A stretch of DNA of 64,000 nucleotides from Alkalibacterium olivapovliticus (GTDB lineage Bacteria; Bacillota; Bacilli; Lactobacillales; Carnobacteriaceae_A), in assembly GCF_003003275.1 (NCBI RefSeq), contig NZ_PVTO01000003.1, positions 116,171-180,170 of the forward strand. The letters are read 5' to 3'. A program made the position numbers and the translations under genes. This document shows positions 36,285 through 46,205 of the stretch, piece after piece. Under the pieces are notes generated by a model. The model ran no database searches, was not told the origin of the DNA, and saw nothing but the letters and a program-made list of their open reading frames with translations. The number at the start of each line of letters is the position of its first letter. Position 1 is the first letter of the stretch.

Positions 36285-37106
36285 ATGAAAATTAAACGCA
36301 GTGAACGACTGATCGATATAACCCATTACTTGATCGAACATCCGCATACGCTGATTCCATTAACATTATTTTCTAAACGCTACGAGTCAGCTAAATCGAG
36401 TATCAGTGAGGACTTGACGATCGTAAAAGAAACATTTGCCAAAAGAGGGATAGGGTTCCTGGAAACACTTCCCGGCGCTGCAGGTGGTGTCAGATACGTT
36501 CCTAAAATGACACCTGAAGATGTAGACCAGTTTATCACTGATTTATGTGAAGAACTAAACCACTCCAAGCGGCTGCTCCCTGGAGGCTATGTATACTTAT
36601 CAGATATGCTGGGTGATCCAAAATGGCTGAGACGTATTGGGCGAGTCATTGCTTCCCAGTATATGGATAAACGAGTGGATAGTGTCATGACAGTGGCCAC
36701 TAAAGGAGTACCGATTGCGCAGTCAGTTGCCCTTTACTTAAACGTGCCGTTTGTAATCGTCAGACGTGATTCTAAAGTAACAGAAGGATCAACCGTCAGC
36801 ATCAACTATGTATCCGGATCCTCTTCAGATCGTGTTGAGAAAATGGAACTGTCCAGAAGAAGTCTGGATATGGGGTCAAAAGTCCTGATTGTGGACGATT
36901 TTCTTAAAGGCGGTGGAACGGTCAACGGAATGATCAGTCTCATCGAAGAGTTCAATTCAGAAGTAGTAGGTGCAACTGTGATTGCTGAAAACATTTTTAA
37001 TGGTGAACGATCCGTTACGGATTACACATCGCTTATCAAAGTGGACAAAGTCAATACTAAAGACCGAACGATTGAAGTGACACCAGGGAACTTTTCGCTC
37101 GATTAG
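36285..37106 (+). CDS. purR: Purine operon regulator PurR
   Basis: DNA-binding regulator of purine genes with a phosphoribosyltransferase-like effector domain, 273 residues. The N-terminal winged helix (1-~75) contains RSERLIDITHYLIEHPHTLIPL and SAKSSISEDL. The PRT domain retains the PRPP-binding loop VLIVDDFLKGGGT near 202-214. The ATG preceded by GAGGTG is chosen over a GTG three codons upstream. A PurBox in its promoter indicates self-control. It keeps the conserved place before glmU and prs, although the yabJ and spoVG genes found between them in Bacillus are missing. In lactic acid bacteria this protein can activate as well as repress. Confidence 0.96.
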   Translation: MKIKRSERLIDITHYLIEHPHTLIPLTLFSKRYESAKSSISEDLTIVKETFAKRGIGFLETLPGAAGGVRYVPKMTPEDVDQFITDLCEELNHSKRLLPGGYVYLSDMLGDPKWLRRIGRVIASQYMDKRVDSVMTVATKGVPIAQSVALYLNVPFVIVRRDSKVTEGSTVSINYVSGSSSDRVEKMELSRRSLDMGSKVLIVDDFLKGGGTVNGMISLIEEFNSEVVGATVIAENIFNGERSVTDYTSLIKVDKVNTKDRTIEVTPGNFSLD

Positions 37107-37157
37107 GCTGAATAGTCCGTGCAGTTGATTATTTCTTATAGACTGATCAGTTCCAGC

Positions 37158-37203
37158 AAAAAAACATTCCTCTTGATGGCAGTCATCAAAGGAATGTTTT
37201 TTT
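37158..37203. terminator. Bidirectional terminator between purR and the stress-protein gene
   Basis: AAAAAACATTCCTCTTGATG and CATCAAAGGAATGTTTTTT flank GCAGT, with A- and T-runs at both ends, so it can serve both converging genes. Confidence 0.93.
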
Positions 37204-37220
37204 AGTCTAACCGTAAGGTA

Positions 37221-37844
37221 TTATGAATCGAGATCTTTTTTTCGAGTCTGGCGAAGTCGCTCATCAGTAGAAGCATCAACGTCCGCTTCACCATGCGTAT
37301 CTTCCAGTTCAGGAGGTGTTCCATCATTTGTTTTAGGTTCCATTGGCGGTTGTCCGCCATCACCCATACCCTGAACACTCCCCTCATTTGGGAAACCGGC
37401 AGTTGTCCCTAATGTCTCCAGGTCTGGATCGCCTGCATGTGTCTGTGTAGAGGACGTTGCCTCACGCTCTTTACCCGAATCCTGTCCGCCGTTTTTTTGA
37501 ATAGTGACCACGACATGTCCTTTTTTCAAGTCATCCCTGTACATATGAAGACTGTCATCTTCCACTACATAATTTGGATCTTCATAATATTCGTCATCTC
37601 TGACTGAAAAAGCATCTTTGATTGATTCCCAGAAACTCTTGTCATCATCATGATCCTTGTCATCGTTGACATCAGCATTTGATACATCAACATTCTCCGT
37701 ATTATTCAAACGATCACTCTTATCTTTATTAGTAAAAATGGTAATATCCTGTTTTGCTGTCCCTTCCTTGAGCAGTCTGCGTATGACGTGTTCAGCTTCT
37801 TCCTCAGTTGGGTAACTGCCAATAACGGTAAAATCTTTTTCCAT
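37221..37844 (-). CDS. General stress protein 17M-like protein with a long acidic tail
   Basis: A 207-residue cytoplasmic protein. Residues 1-~115 match the YflT/general stress protein 17M fold: FTVIGSYPTEEEAEHVIRRL, DITIFTN, FWESIKDAFSV and KKGHVVVTI. The rest is a low-complexity Gly/Pro/Asp/Glu/Thr tail with no recognisable fold. AAGGAGGAAC precedes the ATG and a sigma-A-type promoter lies upstream on the same strand. In Bacillus such proteins belong to the general stress regulon, but I see no clear sigma-B promoter here. It is transcribed against purR and glmU. Confidence 0.85.
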   Translation of the reverse strand: MEKDFTVIGSYPTEEEAEHVIRRLLKEGTAKQDITIFTNKDKSDRLNNTENVDVSNADVNDDKDHDDDKSFWESIKDAFSVRDDEYYEDPNYVVEDDSLHMYRDDLKKGHVVVTIQKNGGQDSGKEREATSSTQTHAGDPDLETLGTTAGFPNEGSVQGMGDGGQPPMEPKTNDGTPPELEDTHGEADVDASTDERLRQTRKKDLDS

Positions 37845-37922
37845 AAATAGTTCCTCCTTAAGGATAGACTTTAAGTGGTCTATCTCATATTTATACGATA
37901 CTGCGTATCCTTAACTAGTTTA

Positions 37923-37951
37923 ATTATAGGAAACTGTAATAAATAGGACAA
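37923..37951 (-). promoter_or_regulatory. Promoter of the stress-protein gene
   Basis: On the minus strand TTGTCC (37951-37946), 17 nt, TATAAT (37928-37923). Confidence 0.8.
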
Positions 37952-37970
37952 ACAAAACACCTTATCAACC

Positions 37971-38025
37971 TTGAAAACCACCTGGTCATAACGTATTATG
38001 AAAGGAGGTTTGCGTGCGTTACGCA
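37971..38025 (+). promoter_or_regulatory. Promoter of glmU-prs with a hairpin at the transcript's 5' end
   Basis: TTGAAA (37971-37976), 17 nt, TATTAT (37994-37999). The predicted RNA would begin near 38006 and soon contains the hairpin GTGCGTTACGCAC, which could protect the 5' end. AAAGGAGG at 38001-38008 lies at the start site and is probably not a ribosome site. Confidence 0.7.
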
Positions 38026-38088
38026 CAAGAAGATATATTGTCATAAAGAATTGGTATAAGACTATTAAGAAAAGACAAGGAGAAACTA

Positions 38089-39462
38089 ATGACTAAACGA
38101 TTCGCAGTAGTGTTGGCAGCAGGTCAGGGAACACGAATGAAATCTAAATTATATAAAGTAATGCACCCGGTAATGGGGAAACCAATGGTAGGCCACGTGG
38201 TCGACCAGGCTCTGGCAGCTAATATGGATAAAGTTGTGACTGTAACAGGTGTCGGTGCTGAAACTGTGCAGGATTATTTAGGAGATAAAAGTGAGTATGT
38301 TCTTCAGGAAGAACAGCTGGGAACCGCTCATGCAGTAGAGCAGGCTGGCCCGATCCTTAAAAATGAAGAAGGAACGACTCTGGTCATTTGTGGCGATACG
38401 CCATTACTGACTAGAGAAACCCTTGAAAGTCTGATGGCGCACCACGAATCGGTCGGCGCTAAAGCAACGGTATTAACTGCTCATGCAGATGATCCTTTCG
38501 GTTATGGACGCGTTATTCGTTCCGAAGATGGCTCTGTTTCTAAAATCGTCGAACAGAAAGATGCCTCAGAGCAGGAACAGGCTGTACAGGAAATCAATAC
38601 AGGAACGTATTGTTTTGATAATAAAGCCCTGTTTGCAGCCATCGAAAAAGTGGACAACAATAATTCTCAGGGAGAGTATTATCTGCCGGATGTTATGGAA
38701 ATCTTAAAAAATGACAATGAGCTTATTTCAGCTTATCAGTTAGCCAACAAAGAAGAGGCACTGGGTGTCAATGACCGTATCGCGCTTGCCCTTGCCAATA
38801 AACTGATGAAAAAACGCATCAATGAAACGCATATGCGCAACGGAGTGACGTTTGTTGACCCTGAACAAACCTATATTGAAAGTGATGCGGTCATTGGGCA
38901 GGATACGACAATTGAACCTGGGGTCTACATTAAAGGAGCGACGGTGATTGGTGAAGACTGTCATATCGGCGCACATTCTATTATAGTGGACAGCACGATC
39001 GGCAATGAAGTGGTGGTCAGAAGTTCACTGATCGAATCATCTGTTATGGAGAAACAAAGTAATATCGGTCCGAATAGTCATCTGAGACCGGATGCCGTTA
39101 TCAAGGAAAAAGTGCATATCGGGAACTTTGTGGAAATCAAAAAAGCGACGATTGGTAAACACACTAAAGTGGGCCATCTGACGTATGTCGGTGATGCAAC
39201 TCTAGGAGAAAACATCAATTTGGGCTGTGGAACGGTGTTTGTTAATTACGATGGCAAAAATAAACATCATATTGAAGTAGGAGACAACTCATTTATAGGC
39301 TGTAATACGAATCTTATTGCACCCGTTACAGTCGAAAACGATAGTTATATAGCAGCTGGATCAACGATTACGGATAATGTCCCGCCAGAATCACTTGCGA
39401 TTGCACGTGCAAGGCAAGTCACCAAAGAAGGCTATTATAAGGAAATGCCTCACAAAAATTAG
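38089..39462 (+). CDS. glmU: Bifunctional UDP-N-acetylglucosamine pyrophosphorylase / glucosamine-1-phosphate N-acetyltransferase
   Basis: Makes UDP-GlcNAc for peptidoglycan and wall polymers: the C-terminal domain acetylates glucosamine-1-phosphate and the N-terminal domain adds UMP. The 457 residues show the nucleotidyltransferase signature [13 protein letters not shown] (10-22), GDTPLL, and EINTGTYCF, then about ten left-handed beta-helix hexapeptides (~250-440) with the acetyltransferase core [20 protein letters not shown] and [15 protein letters not shown] is 6 nt before ATG. It is followed by prs without a terminator, the usual glmU-prs pair. Confidence 0.98.
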   Translation: MTKRFAVVLAAGQGTRMKSKLYKVMHPVMGKPMVGHVVDQALAANMDKVVTVTGVGAETVQDYLGDKSEYVLQEEQLGTAHAVEQAGPILKNEEGTTLVICGDTPLLTRETLESLMAHHESVGAKATVLTAHADDPFGYGRVIRSEDGSVSKIVEQKDASEQEQAVQEINTGTYCFDNKALFAAIEKVDNNNSQGEYYLPDVMEILKNDNELISAYQLANKEEALGVNDRIALALANKLMKKRINETHMRNGVTFVDPEQTYIESDAVIGQDTTIEPGVYIKGATVIGEDCHIGAHSIIVDSTIGNEVVVRSSLIESSVMEKQSNIGPNSHLRPDAVIKEKVHIGNFVEIKKATIGKHTKVGHLTYVGDATLGENINLGCGTVFVNYDGKNKHHIEVGDNSFIGCNTNLIAPVTVENDSYIAAGSTITDNVPPESLAIARARQVTKEGYYKEMPHKN

Positions 39463-39570
39463 AAATCTCTTTAAAATAGGGCTTACACACGCAAGTACAG
39501 TTGATTTATTTGGTTCTAAAGCATAAACTAAGAGTAGGAAAAAAAAGAGAGAAAACAAATGGAGGCCGAC

Positions 39571-40548
39571 ATGTCCGAACATTATTCTGATCCAAAACTG
39601 AAGATATTTGCTTTGAGTTCTAACAAGCCGCTGGCAGAGAAAATCGCCAAGGATGTAGGGGTAGAATTAGGAAAAGTATCAGTCAATAAATTTAGTGATG
39701 GTGAAATTCGTATCAATATTGAAGAAAGTATTCGTGGAGATCACGTTTATGTTGTTCAATCCACTTCAGCTCCAACTAATGACCACTTGATGGAAGTACT
39801 GATTATGATCGATGCTTTGCGTCGTGCAAGTGCGAAGACGATAAATATCGTCATGCCTTACTATGGTTATGCCAGACAAGACCGTAAAGCAAGATCGAGA
39901 GAGCCAATCACTGCCAAGTTAGTGGCTAACATGATTACTCAGGCAGGAGCTGACCGTATGCTGACATTGGATTTGCATGCGTCACAGATTCAGGGGTTCT
40001 TTGATATTCCAGTCGATCACTTGTTGGGGGCTTCACTATTGGCTAACTGGTTTTTAGACAACAATCTTGGAGGAGAAAACACAGTAGTAGTCTCTCCAGA
40101 CCATGGTGGAGTAACGCGTGCCAGAAAACTGGCGGAATTTCTTAAATCGCCTATCGCCATCATTGACAAACGTCGTCCGAAAGCAAACGTAGCAGAAGTT
40201 ATGAATATCGTAGGAAATGTTGAAGGCAAAACGGCTGTTCTGATCGATGATCTCATCGACACTGCAGGAACAATCACCCTGGCTGCCAATGCTGTGATTG
40301 AAAAAGGGGCAAAAGATGTTTACGCATGTGGAACTCATCCCGTCTTTTCAGGTCCGGCAATGGAACGTCTGGAAAAATCACCAATCAAGAAAATGGTTGT
40401 CACTGATTCGATCGTATTGCCTGAAGATAAAAAAATCGACAAAATCGTACAGGTCAGTGTGGGTGAGTTGATGGGACATGCCATCAAACGCATTCATGAA
40501 AATCGTTCGGTCTCACCGCTTTTCGAGGAACAGTTTAAAGGACAATAA
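39571..40548 (+). CDS. prs: Ribose-phosphate pyrophosphokinase
   Basis: Produces PRPP from ribose-5-phosphate and ATP for purines, pyrimidines, His, Trp and NAD. The 325 residues carry [37 protein letters not shown] (shortened: [16 protein letters not shown]), the metal/ATP site [24 protein letters not shown] and the PRPP loop [12 protein letters not shown] chose the ATG with GGAGG 5 nt upstream; an in-frame ATG four codons earlier overlaps that ribosome site. PurR, encoded two genes upstream, senses the PRPP made here. Confidence 0.97.
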   Translation: MSEHYSDPKLKIFALSSNKPLAEKIAKDVGVELGKVSVNKFSDGEIRINIEESIRGDHVYVVQSTSAPTNDHLMEVLIMIDALRRASAKTINIVMPYYGYARQDRKARSREPITAKLVANMITQAGADRMLTLDLHASQIQGFFDIPVDHLLGASLLANWFLDNNLGGENTVVVSPDHGGVTRARKLAEFLKSPIAIIDKRRPKANVAEVMNIVGNVEGKTAVLIDDLIDTAGTITLAANAVIEKGAKDVYACGTHPVFSGPAMERLEKSPIKKMVVTDSIVLPEDKKIDKIVQVSVGELMGHAIKRIHENRSVSPLFEEQFKGQ

Positions 40549-40558
40549 GGAATTGAGG

Positions 40559-40638
40559 AAAAGACGCCATTCGTCTGATCAGTGTGCAGGTTAAAGAGAG
40601 CAATCTTTTTGGCACGTCAGATCGATCGGCGTCTTTCT
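40559..40638 (+). terminator. Large hairpin after prs
   Basis: AAAGACGCC and GGCGTCTTT enclose a further GTCTGA/TCAGAT pairing and end in TTTCTT. The stem is long and the T-run imperfect, so partial read-through into the next gene is possible. Confidence 0.65.
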
Positions 40639-40660
40639 TAAAGAAAGGAGTGAGAGACAG

Positions 40661-41104
40661 TTGATTCAGAAAGTCAGGTATCATTTGAGGAACATGAAGC
40701 CTTTGGATGTGGTCATTATCATCTGTCTGCTCATTGCTTCGTTTATTCCTCATATTGTGTACGGTATCCAATTAAGTAATATTGATGAAGATGCCCGCAT
40801 CATCGCGACAGTCAAGATTTCTGGCGAAGAAGTGTACAGTGTTGAATTGAGTGAGGAGACACCTCACGAGGAGTTCAGGCTGGAGCCGTCAGAAGGACAG
40901 TATAATATCATCGAAGTTGACGGGACACGCATCCGAAATAAAGAAGATAATAGTCCAGATCAGCTTGGAGTCAGAAGAGGCTGGATCAGTCACCCGGGAG
41001 AAACAGCCGTTGTTCTGCCCCATCAGCTGATCATCGAGATTCATGCTGAAAATCTGGATGGACAGGAAATATACGAAGAAGACGACATTATTATTCCCAT
41101 GTAA
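40661..41104 (+). CDS. NusG domain II-containing membrane-anchored protein
   Basis: A 147-residue protein with one transmembrane helix (VVIIICLLIASFIPHIVY, about 22-39) followed by an extracytoplasmic beta domain of the NusG-II family (DUF4430-like neighbours share the fold): IATVKISGEEVYSVEL, then NIIEVDGTRIRNKEDNSPDQLGVRRGWISHPGETAVVLPH in pieces, and a VVLPHQLIIEI strand. The pattern SPDQLGVRRGWIS.PG....CLPH is typical, although the usual Cys is Val here. Function unknown; in other Firmicutes these proteins accompany FMN-linked or thiamine lipoproteins. The start is TTG with AAAGGAG 10 nt upstream. Confidence 0.8.
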   Translation: MIQKVRYHLRNMKPLDVVIIICLLIASFIPHIVYGIQLSNIDEDARIIATVKISGEEVYSVELSEETPHEEFRLEPSEGQYNIIEVDGTRIRNKEDNSPDQLGVRRGWISHPGETAVVLPHQLIIEIHAENLDGQEIYEEDDIIIPM

Positions 41105-41187
41105 AAAAGCAGTACAGGTTTGACAGCAGCATCAGGTATAGTCTTTTGGACTACACTTGGCTGCATCAAACCTGACTGCTTTTTTTA
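41103..41187. terminator. Bidirectional terminator between the NusG-II gene and ldh
   Basis: AAAAGCAGTACAGGTTTGA-CAGCAG pairs with CTGC-ATCAAACCTGACTGCTTTT, with A- and T-runs on the two sides, serving both converging genes. Confidence 0.9.
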
Positions 41188-41206
41188 TCTAAAAATCAGT
41201 TCAGGA

Positions 41207-42190
41207 TCAGTCTGATATGGTGAAGCCAATATCAGGATTTTTCTCCAGAACTTCCTTCAAGTGATTACGGATCGTATCAGTAGAGTATTTCATTTTCTCT
41301 TTTTCAGAATCATTCAACGGGATTTCTACAATTTTTTCGATACCTTTACGGTTGACGATTGCGGGAGACCCGATATAAATATCGCTCTCACCGTATTCCC
41401 CTTCAAGGTAGACGGATAGTGGCAGCACAGCATGTTCATTGCTGAGAATAGCACGTGTAATACGTGCTAAAGACACACCGATTCCATAAAAAGTTGCACC
41501 TTTGCGTTTGATGATTTCATATGCCGCATCTCTGACTGAGAAAAAGATCTCTACTAAAGCCTGTTCATCAGTATCAGGGTTATTGTTTAGCCACTCATTG
41601 ATCTGAAGACCTGCTACATTAGCATGTGACCAGACAGGGAATTCAGTATCCCCGTGTTCTCCGATGATATACCCGTGAACATTTCGCACATCCACATCCA
41701 GTAAATTAGCGACTGCCTGACGGAAGCGAGCACTGTCAAGGGAAGTACCAGTTCCTATGACCTGATTTGAAGGGAGACCGGAGAGCTTGTATACTGCATA
41801 AGTCAAAATATCCACCGGGTTAGTAGCCACCAGAAAAATCCCGTCGAAGCCACTCGCCATTACTTTTTCTACTACATCTTTAGTAATACGCAGATTTTTT
41901 TCAGTTAGATCCAGTCTTGTTTCTCCAGGTTTCTGCGAAGCTCCCGCAGTGTAAACAACTAAATCAGCATCATGACAATCCGCGTAATCTGCTACATATA
42001 TTTTTTTAGGTGCCGTAAAAGCTAAGGCACTGGTTAAGTCCATGACATCTCCTTCGGCTTTTTCAACATTGACGTCTATGATTCCAAGTTCCTGACCAAT
42101 ATTCTGGTTGATCAAAGCATAGGCATAACTTGACCCAACTGCTCCGTCCCCAATGAGAATAATTTTCTGCTGTTTTCTTTCTGTCATCAT
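41207..42190 (-). CDS. ldh: L-lactate dehydrogenase
   Basis: Reduces pyruvate to L-lactate with NADH, regenerating NAD in fermentation. The 327 residues include the dinucleotide motif [14 protein letters not shown] near 13-26, the coenzyme Asp in [18 protein letters not shown], and the catalytic [13 protein letters not shown] with His. Substrate Arg lies in [12 protein letters not shown]; the pyruvate-specific Gln/Thr context separates it from malate dehydrogenases. The start was moved to an ATG pair 8 nt after AAAGGGA; an upstream GTG would add 13 unlike residues. An extended -10 (TGGTATACT) precedes it. It is divergent from the S9 peptidase gene. Confidence 0.96.
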   Translation of the reverse strand: MMTERKQQKIILIGDGAVGSSYAYALINQNIGQELGIIDVNVEKAEGDVMDLTSALAFTAPKKIYVADYADCHDADLVVYTAGASQKPGETRLDLTEKNLRITKDVVEKVMASGFDGIFLVATNPVDILTYAVYKLSGLPSNQVIGTGTSLDSARFRQAVANLLDVDVRNVHGYIIGEHGDTEFPVWSHANVAGLQINEWLNNNPDTDEQALVEIFFSVRDAAYEIIKRKGATFYGIGVSLARITRAILSNEHAVLPLSVYLEGEYGESDIYIGSPAIVNRKGIEKIVEIPLNDSEKEKMKYSTDTIRNHLKEVLEKNPDIGFTISD

Positions 42191-42370
42191 AATCATCCCT
42201 TTCCCTTTTTTACATGTTAAGTATACCACATATAGCTTTTAAATCTACAGAGAAGGCTACTAAACACTCTGGGGTTTTTGTATATTGACTGAAAGTTCCA
42301 TAAATGAGAAAATGATGAAAGAGTGCTGATAAGGTCTTAACTATATATTATAATAAGGGAGTTTACATGA

Positions 42371-44311
42371 ATGCAGAATATTACCAGTGAAAGTTTATTT
42401 GAATTGAAGAATGTGTCTCAGCCTATCGTTTCAGGCGAGAAAGTATTTTACTTGGAAACCAGAACCGATAAAAAAGACAATGATTACAAAACATCCCTAT
42501 GGAGTATTAATATCAAATCAAAAGAAAAAGTGATGTGGATCAGTGAAGAGTTGAATCCGTCTCAGATAAAATTGGCACCGAACGGAAAATGGATGAGTTT
42601 TCTGGCCAAAGGTAAAAACGACAAACCGCAGATTCAACTCATGCCACTGTCAGGAGGGACAGCTTTTGCATTGACTGAAGAAAAGCAGGGCGTCAGTTCA
42701 TTTGACTGGACCAGTAACAGCGGATCTCTCTATTATCAGACAACGGTCAAAGCGGAATCTGATGAAGATAAAAAAGATAAAGACAAAGTCAAACCAATCA
42801 CCATCACTAAACTGCAGTACAAAATGGATGGACAAGGCATCACTGAAAGTGACCGATTATATCAAGTGAAAAAAGTGAGCGTCTCTACTAAGGACAATGC
42901 CCTGGTTCTGGAAAAAGATCGTGCCTTCAGACTTCAGTATGTCTCAAAGGATGAAAGCTATATACTATATGTCGACAAACTGAACCCGGACGATGAGTGG
43001 ACTTATGGAGCGAGTGTTTATGAATATGATTTAAGATCAAAAACAGCACATCTAGTCACTAAAGATATACCGAAAGGCAGTTTTTCTTTTGAGGCTGTCA
43101 ACGAAAAAGAGACCTTTTTCTTGTTCACTGGAAATGATTTTAAACATGCTTTTGTCACTTTAGACAGTGTGTATGGATGGGACAGAGAAAATCGAACGTT
43201 TGAAAAATTATCAGTTGAGGATAAATACGCTGGTGATCTGGTGATTGGAGATTTCCAGCAGAAAACAAAAGGGTTCCCTGTGAAATGGCTCGATAATGAA
43301 TCATTTGTCTACCCGGTAACTGAACATGGGAAAGTGATGATTTATAAAGGAGATATTAAGGGGAACAACACAGTCATTTTCGACAAGGAGCTGCACATTA
43401 CTGATGGAGATGTGATCGACACCTCTACGTTTGCAGTAACCTATTCTGATTTGACGACACCAAGTAAGCTGGCTACAGTAAATGTGGATAGCGGTGAACT
43501 GGAAGCACTGTATAACCCGAACGCTACCTTTGAAAAATCCCATCATATCGCACCCGTTGAGCGGTTCTGGTATAAAGGAGCTGATGACTGGGATATCCAG
43601 GGATGGTATATCGCGCCCGTTGATCAGAAGGCGAAACACCCTGCAGTACTATATATCCACGGCGGACCACAAGTCTGTTATGGTGAGACTTTCTTCCATG
43701 AAATGCAGCAGCTGGCGTCTAAAGGATATGGTGTGATTCTGTTGAATCCAAGAGGAGGGAACGGTTACGGACAGGAATTTGTCGCCTCTATTATCGGAGA
43801 TTATGGAAATAAAGATTACGAAGACTTGATGCTTGGTACAGACTATGTACTTGAACAGCATCCGGAGATCGATCAGTCCAGTGTATATGTGGCCGGTGGC
43901 AGCTATGGCGGCTTTATGACCAACTGGATCATCGGACACACAGACCGCTTCAAGGCGGCAGTCACACAGCGCTGTATCTCAAACTGGGTCAGTTTTTACG
44001 GTACCAGCGATGTCGGTGCGTTCTTTGTGGAATTTCAACTACAAAAAGACGTTTCTCAAATGGATGATCTGTGGAAAATGTCTCCTCTAGCGTATACAGA
44101 CAATATTAAAACACCTCTTTTGGTTATACACGGTCAGGAGGACTTAAGGTGTCCGCAAGAACAAGGCGAGCAAATGTATACAGCTATGAAAAAACAGGGA
44201 GTCGAGACCAAAATGGTTCTTTATCCTAAATCCAGTCACGGACTATCGCGTGAAGGGTTGCCAAATCTAAGAATCGACCGTCTGAAAGAAATAGCGAACT
44301 GGTTAAATTAA
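42371..44311 (+). CDS. S9 family peptidase (acylaminoacyl-peptidase/prolyl oligopeptidase type)
   Basis: Cytoplasmic serine peptidase of 646 residues acting on peptides. The first ~380 residues form a beta-propeller (TolB-like WD repeats such as DFSP-like SQIKLAPNGKWMSFLAKG), and the rest is an alpha/beta hydrolase. The triad is visible: Ser511 in GGSYGGFM, Asp591 in HGQEDLRCP and His623 in SSHGLSREG; HGGPQVCYGETF supplies the oxyanion region. No signal peptide. The start is the second of two overlapping ATG codons, with AAGGGAG upstream. With the aspartate decarboxylase downstream it could feed amino acid use, but a terminator separates them. Confidence 0.92.
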   Translation: MQNITSESLFELKNVSQPIVSGEKVFYLETRTDKKDNDYKTSLWSINIKSKEKVMWISEELNPSQIKLAPNGKWMSFLAKGKNDKPQIQLMPLSGGTAFALTEEKQGVSSFDWTSNSGSLYYQTTVKAESDEDKKDKDKVKPITITKLQYKMDGQGITESDRLYQVKKVSVSTKDNALVLEKDRAFRLQYVSKDESYILYVDKLNPDDEWTYGASVYEYDLRSKTAHLVTKDIPKGSFSFEAVNEKETFFLFTGNDFKHAFVTLDSVYGWDRENRTFEKLSVEDKYAGDLVIGDFQQKTKGFPVKWLDNESFVYPVTEHGKVMIYKGDIKGNNTVIFDKELHITDGDVIDTSTFAVTYSDLTTPSKLATVNVDSGELEALYNPNATFEKSHHIAPVERFWYKGADDWDIQGWYIAPVDQKAKHPAVLYIHGGPQVCYGETFFHEMQQLASKGYGVILLNPRGGNGYGQEFVASIIGDYGNKDYEDLMLGTDYVLEQHPEIDQSSVYVAGGSYGGFMTNWIIGHTDRFKAAVTQRCISNWVSFYGTSDVGAFFVEFQLQKDVSQMDDLWKMSPLAYTDNIKTPLLVIHGQEDLRCPQEQGEQMYTAMKKQGVETKMVLYPKSSHGLSREGLPNLRIDRLKEIANWLN

Positions 44312-44327
44312 CGTTAAGATTAACAAA

Positions 44328-44358
44328 AGAAGGCTTTCAATATGAAAGTCTTCTTTTT
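44328..44358 (+). terminator. Terminator of the S9 peptidase gene
   Basis: AGAAGGCTTTC and GAAAGTCTTCT pair around AATAT, followed by TTTT. Confidence 0.88.
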
Positions 44359-44519
44359 CTATGTCGATACTAAAGATTTAAGATTAGAATTAGATTAAAG
44401 AGTATTAAAACTCATGCATTAAACTCCGGCATGACGCAATTGTTTGTTATACTCACTAACGGTTAAGCACGAGAGTTAAATTGATTAATCAAAAAAGGAA
44501 AAAAACTAGGAGTGGAATT

Positions 44520-46103
44520 TTGAAACAAGATTTAGAAAGTTTGAGTCCATTTGAATTATCGTTATACCTTGAAAACCGTATCGAATTGCAGAAAGATACA
44601 AAAGAGTGGCTGAATGCCGGAAGAGGGAATCCGAACTGGACCGCCCCGATTCCACGTGAAGCCTATTTCCTGCTTGGAGAATTTGCTACAAAGGAAACAG
44701 TTATCAAAGAAAAAGATTCTCTAGGAACGATGATCAAAGATAAAAGTGGACAAACAGAACGATTTGAATCATTTTTAAACAGCAGAGAGTCTGATGGAGC
44801 AGCACTGCTGAAAGACATATGGACAAATGGAGGCCATCTGTTAGGGATGCCTAGAGAGAAATGGCTGACTAAAATGCTGGATTACAGCATTGGGGATAAT
44901 TACCCTTATCCGGAGCGTGTGTTAGAGGCGTGCGAACAGCCAATCAAACAATACCTTCATCATGAATTGTTTTCAGCTGACACTGTTCCCTTCGATATCT
45001 TTGCAGTAGAAGGCGGAACAGCAGGCATTGTCTATACTTTTAAATCGCTGGTGAATAATCATCTGCTGGAACCCGGAGACAAAATCGCGTTGATGATTCC
45101 GACATTTGCTCCCTACATGGAAATTCCTGAATTACCTGAATACGGATTTGACGTGGAATATATCAGTTCAGAAGTTATGAACATTGACGGCCGAAGCAGC
45201 AATCAGTTTCCTGAGAAAGAACTGGATCGGTTAAGAAACAAAGAAATCAAGGCAGTTTTTGTAGTGAACCCGAGCAATCCCACAGCAAATTCTATCTATG
45301 GTGATTCGATCGAACAGTTAAAAGATATTGTGGCCACAGACAACCCTGACTTGATGATTTTATCAGATGACGTCTACGGGACCTTCCTCGATAAATTCAC
45401 TTCTCTGTTCACGGCACTGCCCTATAATACAGCCTGCATCTACTCCTATTCTAAATACTTTGGAGCGACTGGCTGGAGAATCGGAACAATTGCAGTGGCG
45501 AGAGATAATGTCTTTGACAGACGGCTGAACGAATTGCCTGAAGAGACAAAAGAAATATTGGACGAACGCTACGGCACGCTGACATCTGAGCCGAGAAATA
45601 TCTCCTTTATCAACAGAATGGTAGCAGACAGCCGTTCAGTAGCCCTGAACCATGCTGCCGGATTGTCATCTCCTCAACAGGTCATGATGACACTATTCAG
45701 TTTGTATGTTTTGATGGATAAAGAAAACAAGTACAAACAGGAAGTCATTCAAATCTGTCAGAAAAGAGGACAGCTACTGTATGACTCACTTGGATTGATG
45801 ATGCCAATAGAAGAATTCAATACAGCGTATTACTGTGAAATCGACTTTGACTGGTGGTTGAACAAGCGATACGGAGCAGAGTTCAAGAATTATATCGAAG
45901 AAAACTGGACGATGACCGATATCGTAGCGAAACTGGCTCAGGAAGAACACCTGATGCTCCTGAAATCAGAGGCTTTCGGTTCAAGTAAATGGACAGTACG
46001 CGTGTCTCTGGCTAATCTGGATACGGTAGCATACAAAGAAGTAGGATTACGACTCAGCGCAATGATGGATAGAATGCATGATACATGGACGGTTTCCATC
46101 TAA
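44520..46103 (+). CDS. aspD: Aspartate 4-decarboxylase / aspartate aminotransferase (AspD)
   Basis: PLP enzyme converting L-aspartate to L-alanine and CO2, consuming a cytoplasmic proton. The 527 residues agree with characterised AspD proteins (about 530-545). Seen: LSPFELSLYLENR near the start, LNAGRGNPNW, EGGTAGIVYTF, NPSNPTANS, SDDVYGTF and the PLP lysine Lys312 in YSYSKYFGATGWRIG. The insert RSVALNHAAGLSSPQQ is specific to AspD over ordinary aminotransferases. A TTG start with AGGAG 8 nt upstream fits the homologous N-terminus; the open frame extends 13 codons further. The aspartate:alanine exchanger AspT, usually adjacent, is not here, so a proton-motive cycle cannot be assumed. Confidence 0.92.
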   Translation: MKQDLESLSPFELSLYLENRIELQKDTKEWLNAGRGNPNWTAPIPREAYFLLGEFATKETVIKEKDSLGTMIKDKSGQTERFESFLNSRESDGAALLKDIWTNGGHLLGMPREKWLTKMLDYSIGDNYPYPERVLEACEQPIKQYLHHELFSADTVPFDIFAVEGGTAGIVYTFKSLVNNHLLEPGDKIALMIPTFAPYMEIPELPEYGFDVEYISSEVMNIDGRSSNQFPEKELDRLRNKEIKAVFVVNPSNPTANSIYGDSIEQLKDIVATDNPDLMILSDDVYGTFLDKFTSLFTALPYNTACIYSYSKYFGATGWRIGTIAVARDNVFDRRLNELPEETKEILDERYGTLTSEPRNISFINRMVADSRSVALNHAAGLSSPQQVMMTLFSLYVLMDKENKYKQEVIQICQKRGQLLYDSLGLMMPIEEFNTAYYCEIDFDWWLNKRYGAEFKNYIEENWTMTDIVAKLAQEEHLMLLKSEAFGSSKWTVRVSLANLDTVAYKEVGLRLSAMMDRMHDTWTVSI

Positions 46104-46133
46104 TGAACCAGCTGAAAAATAACTGAAGAATAC

Positions 46134-46183
46134 AAAAAGCAGGAAAGTTTATCACTGATTAGAGTGAGGCTTTCCTGCTTTTT
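46134..46183. terminator. Bidirectional terminator between aspD and the peroxidase gene
   Basis: AAAAAGCAGGAAAG and CTTTCCTGCTTTTT form a perfect 14-bp stem around a 22-nt loop. Confidence 0.92.
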
Positions 46184-46205
46184 AACTAGCCTTGATTATT
46201 ATGAC

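Noticed and set aside
38014..38046. A 10-codon GTG upstream reading frame behind AAAGGAGG before glmU
   Set aside because: The predicted transcription start from TTGAAA-17-TATTAT falls within the AAAGGAGG itself, so the RNA would lack a ribosome site for it.
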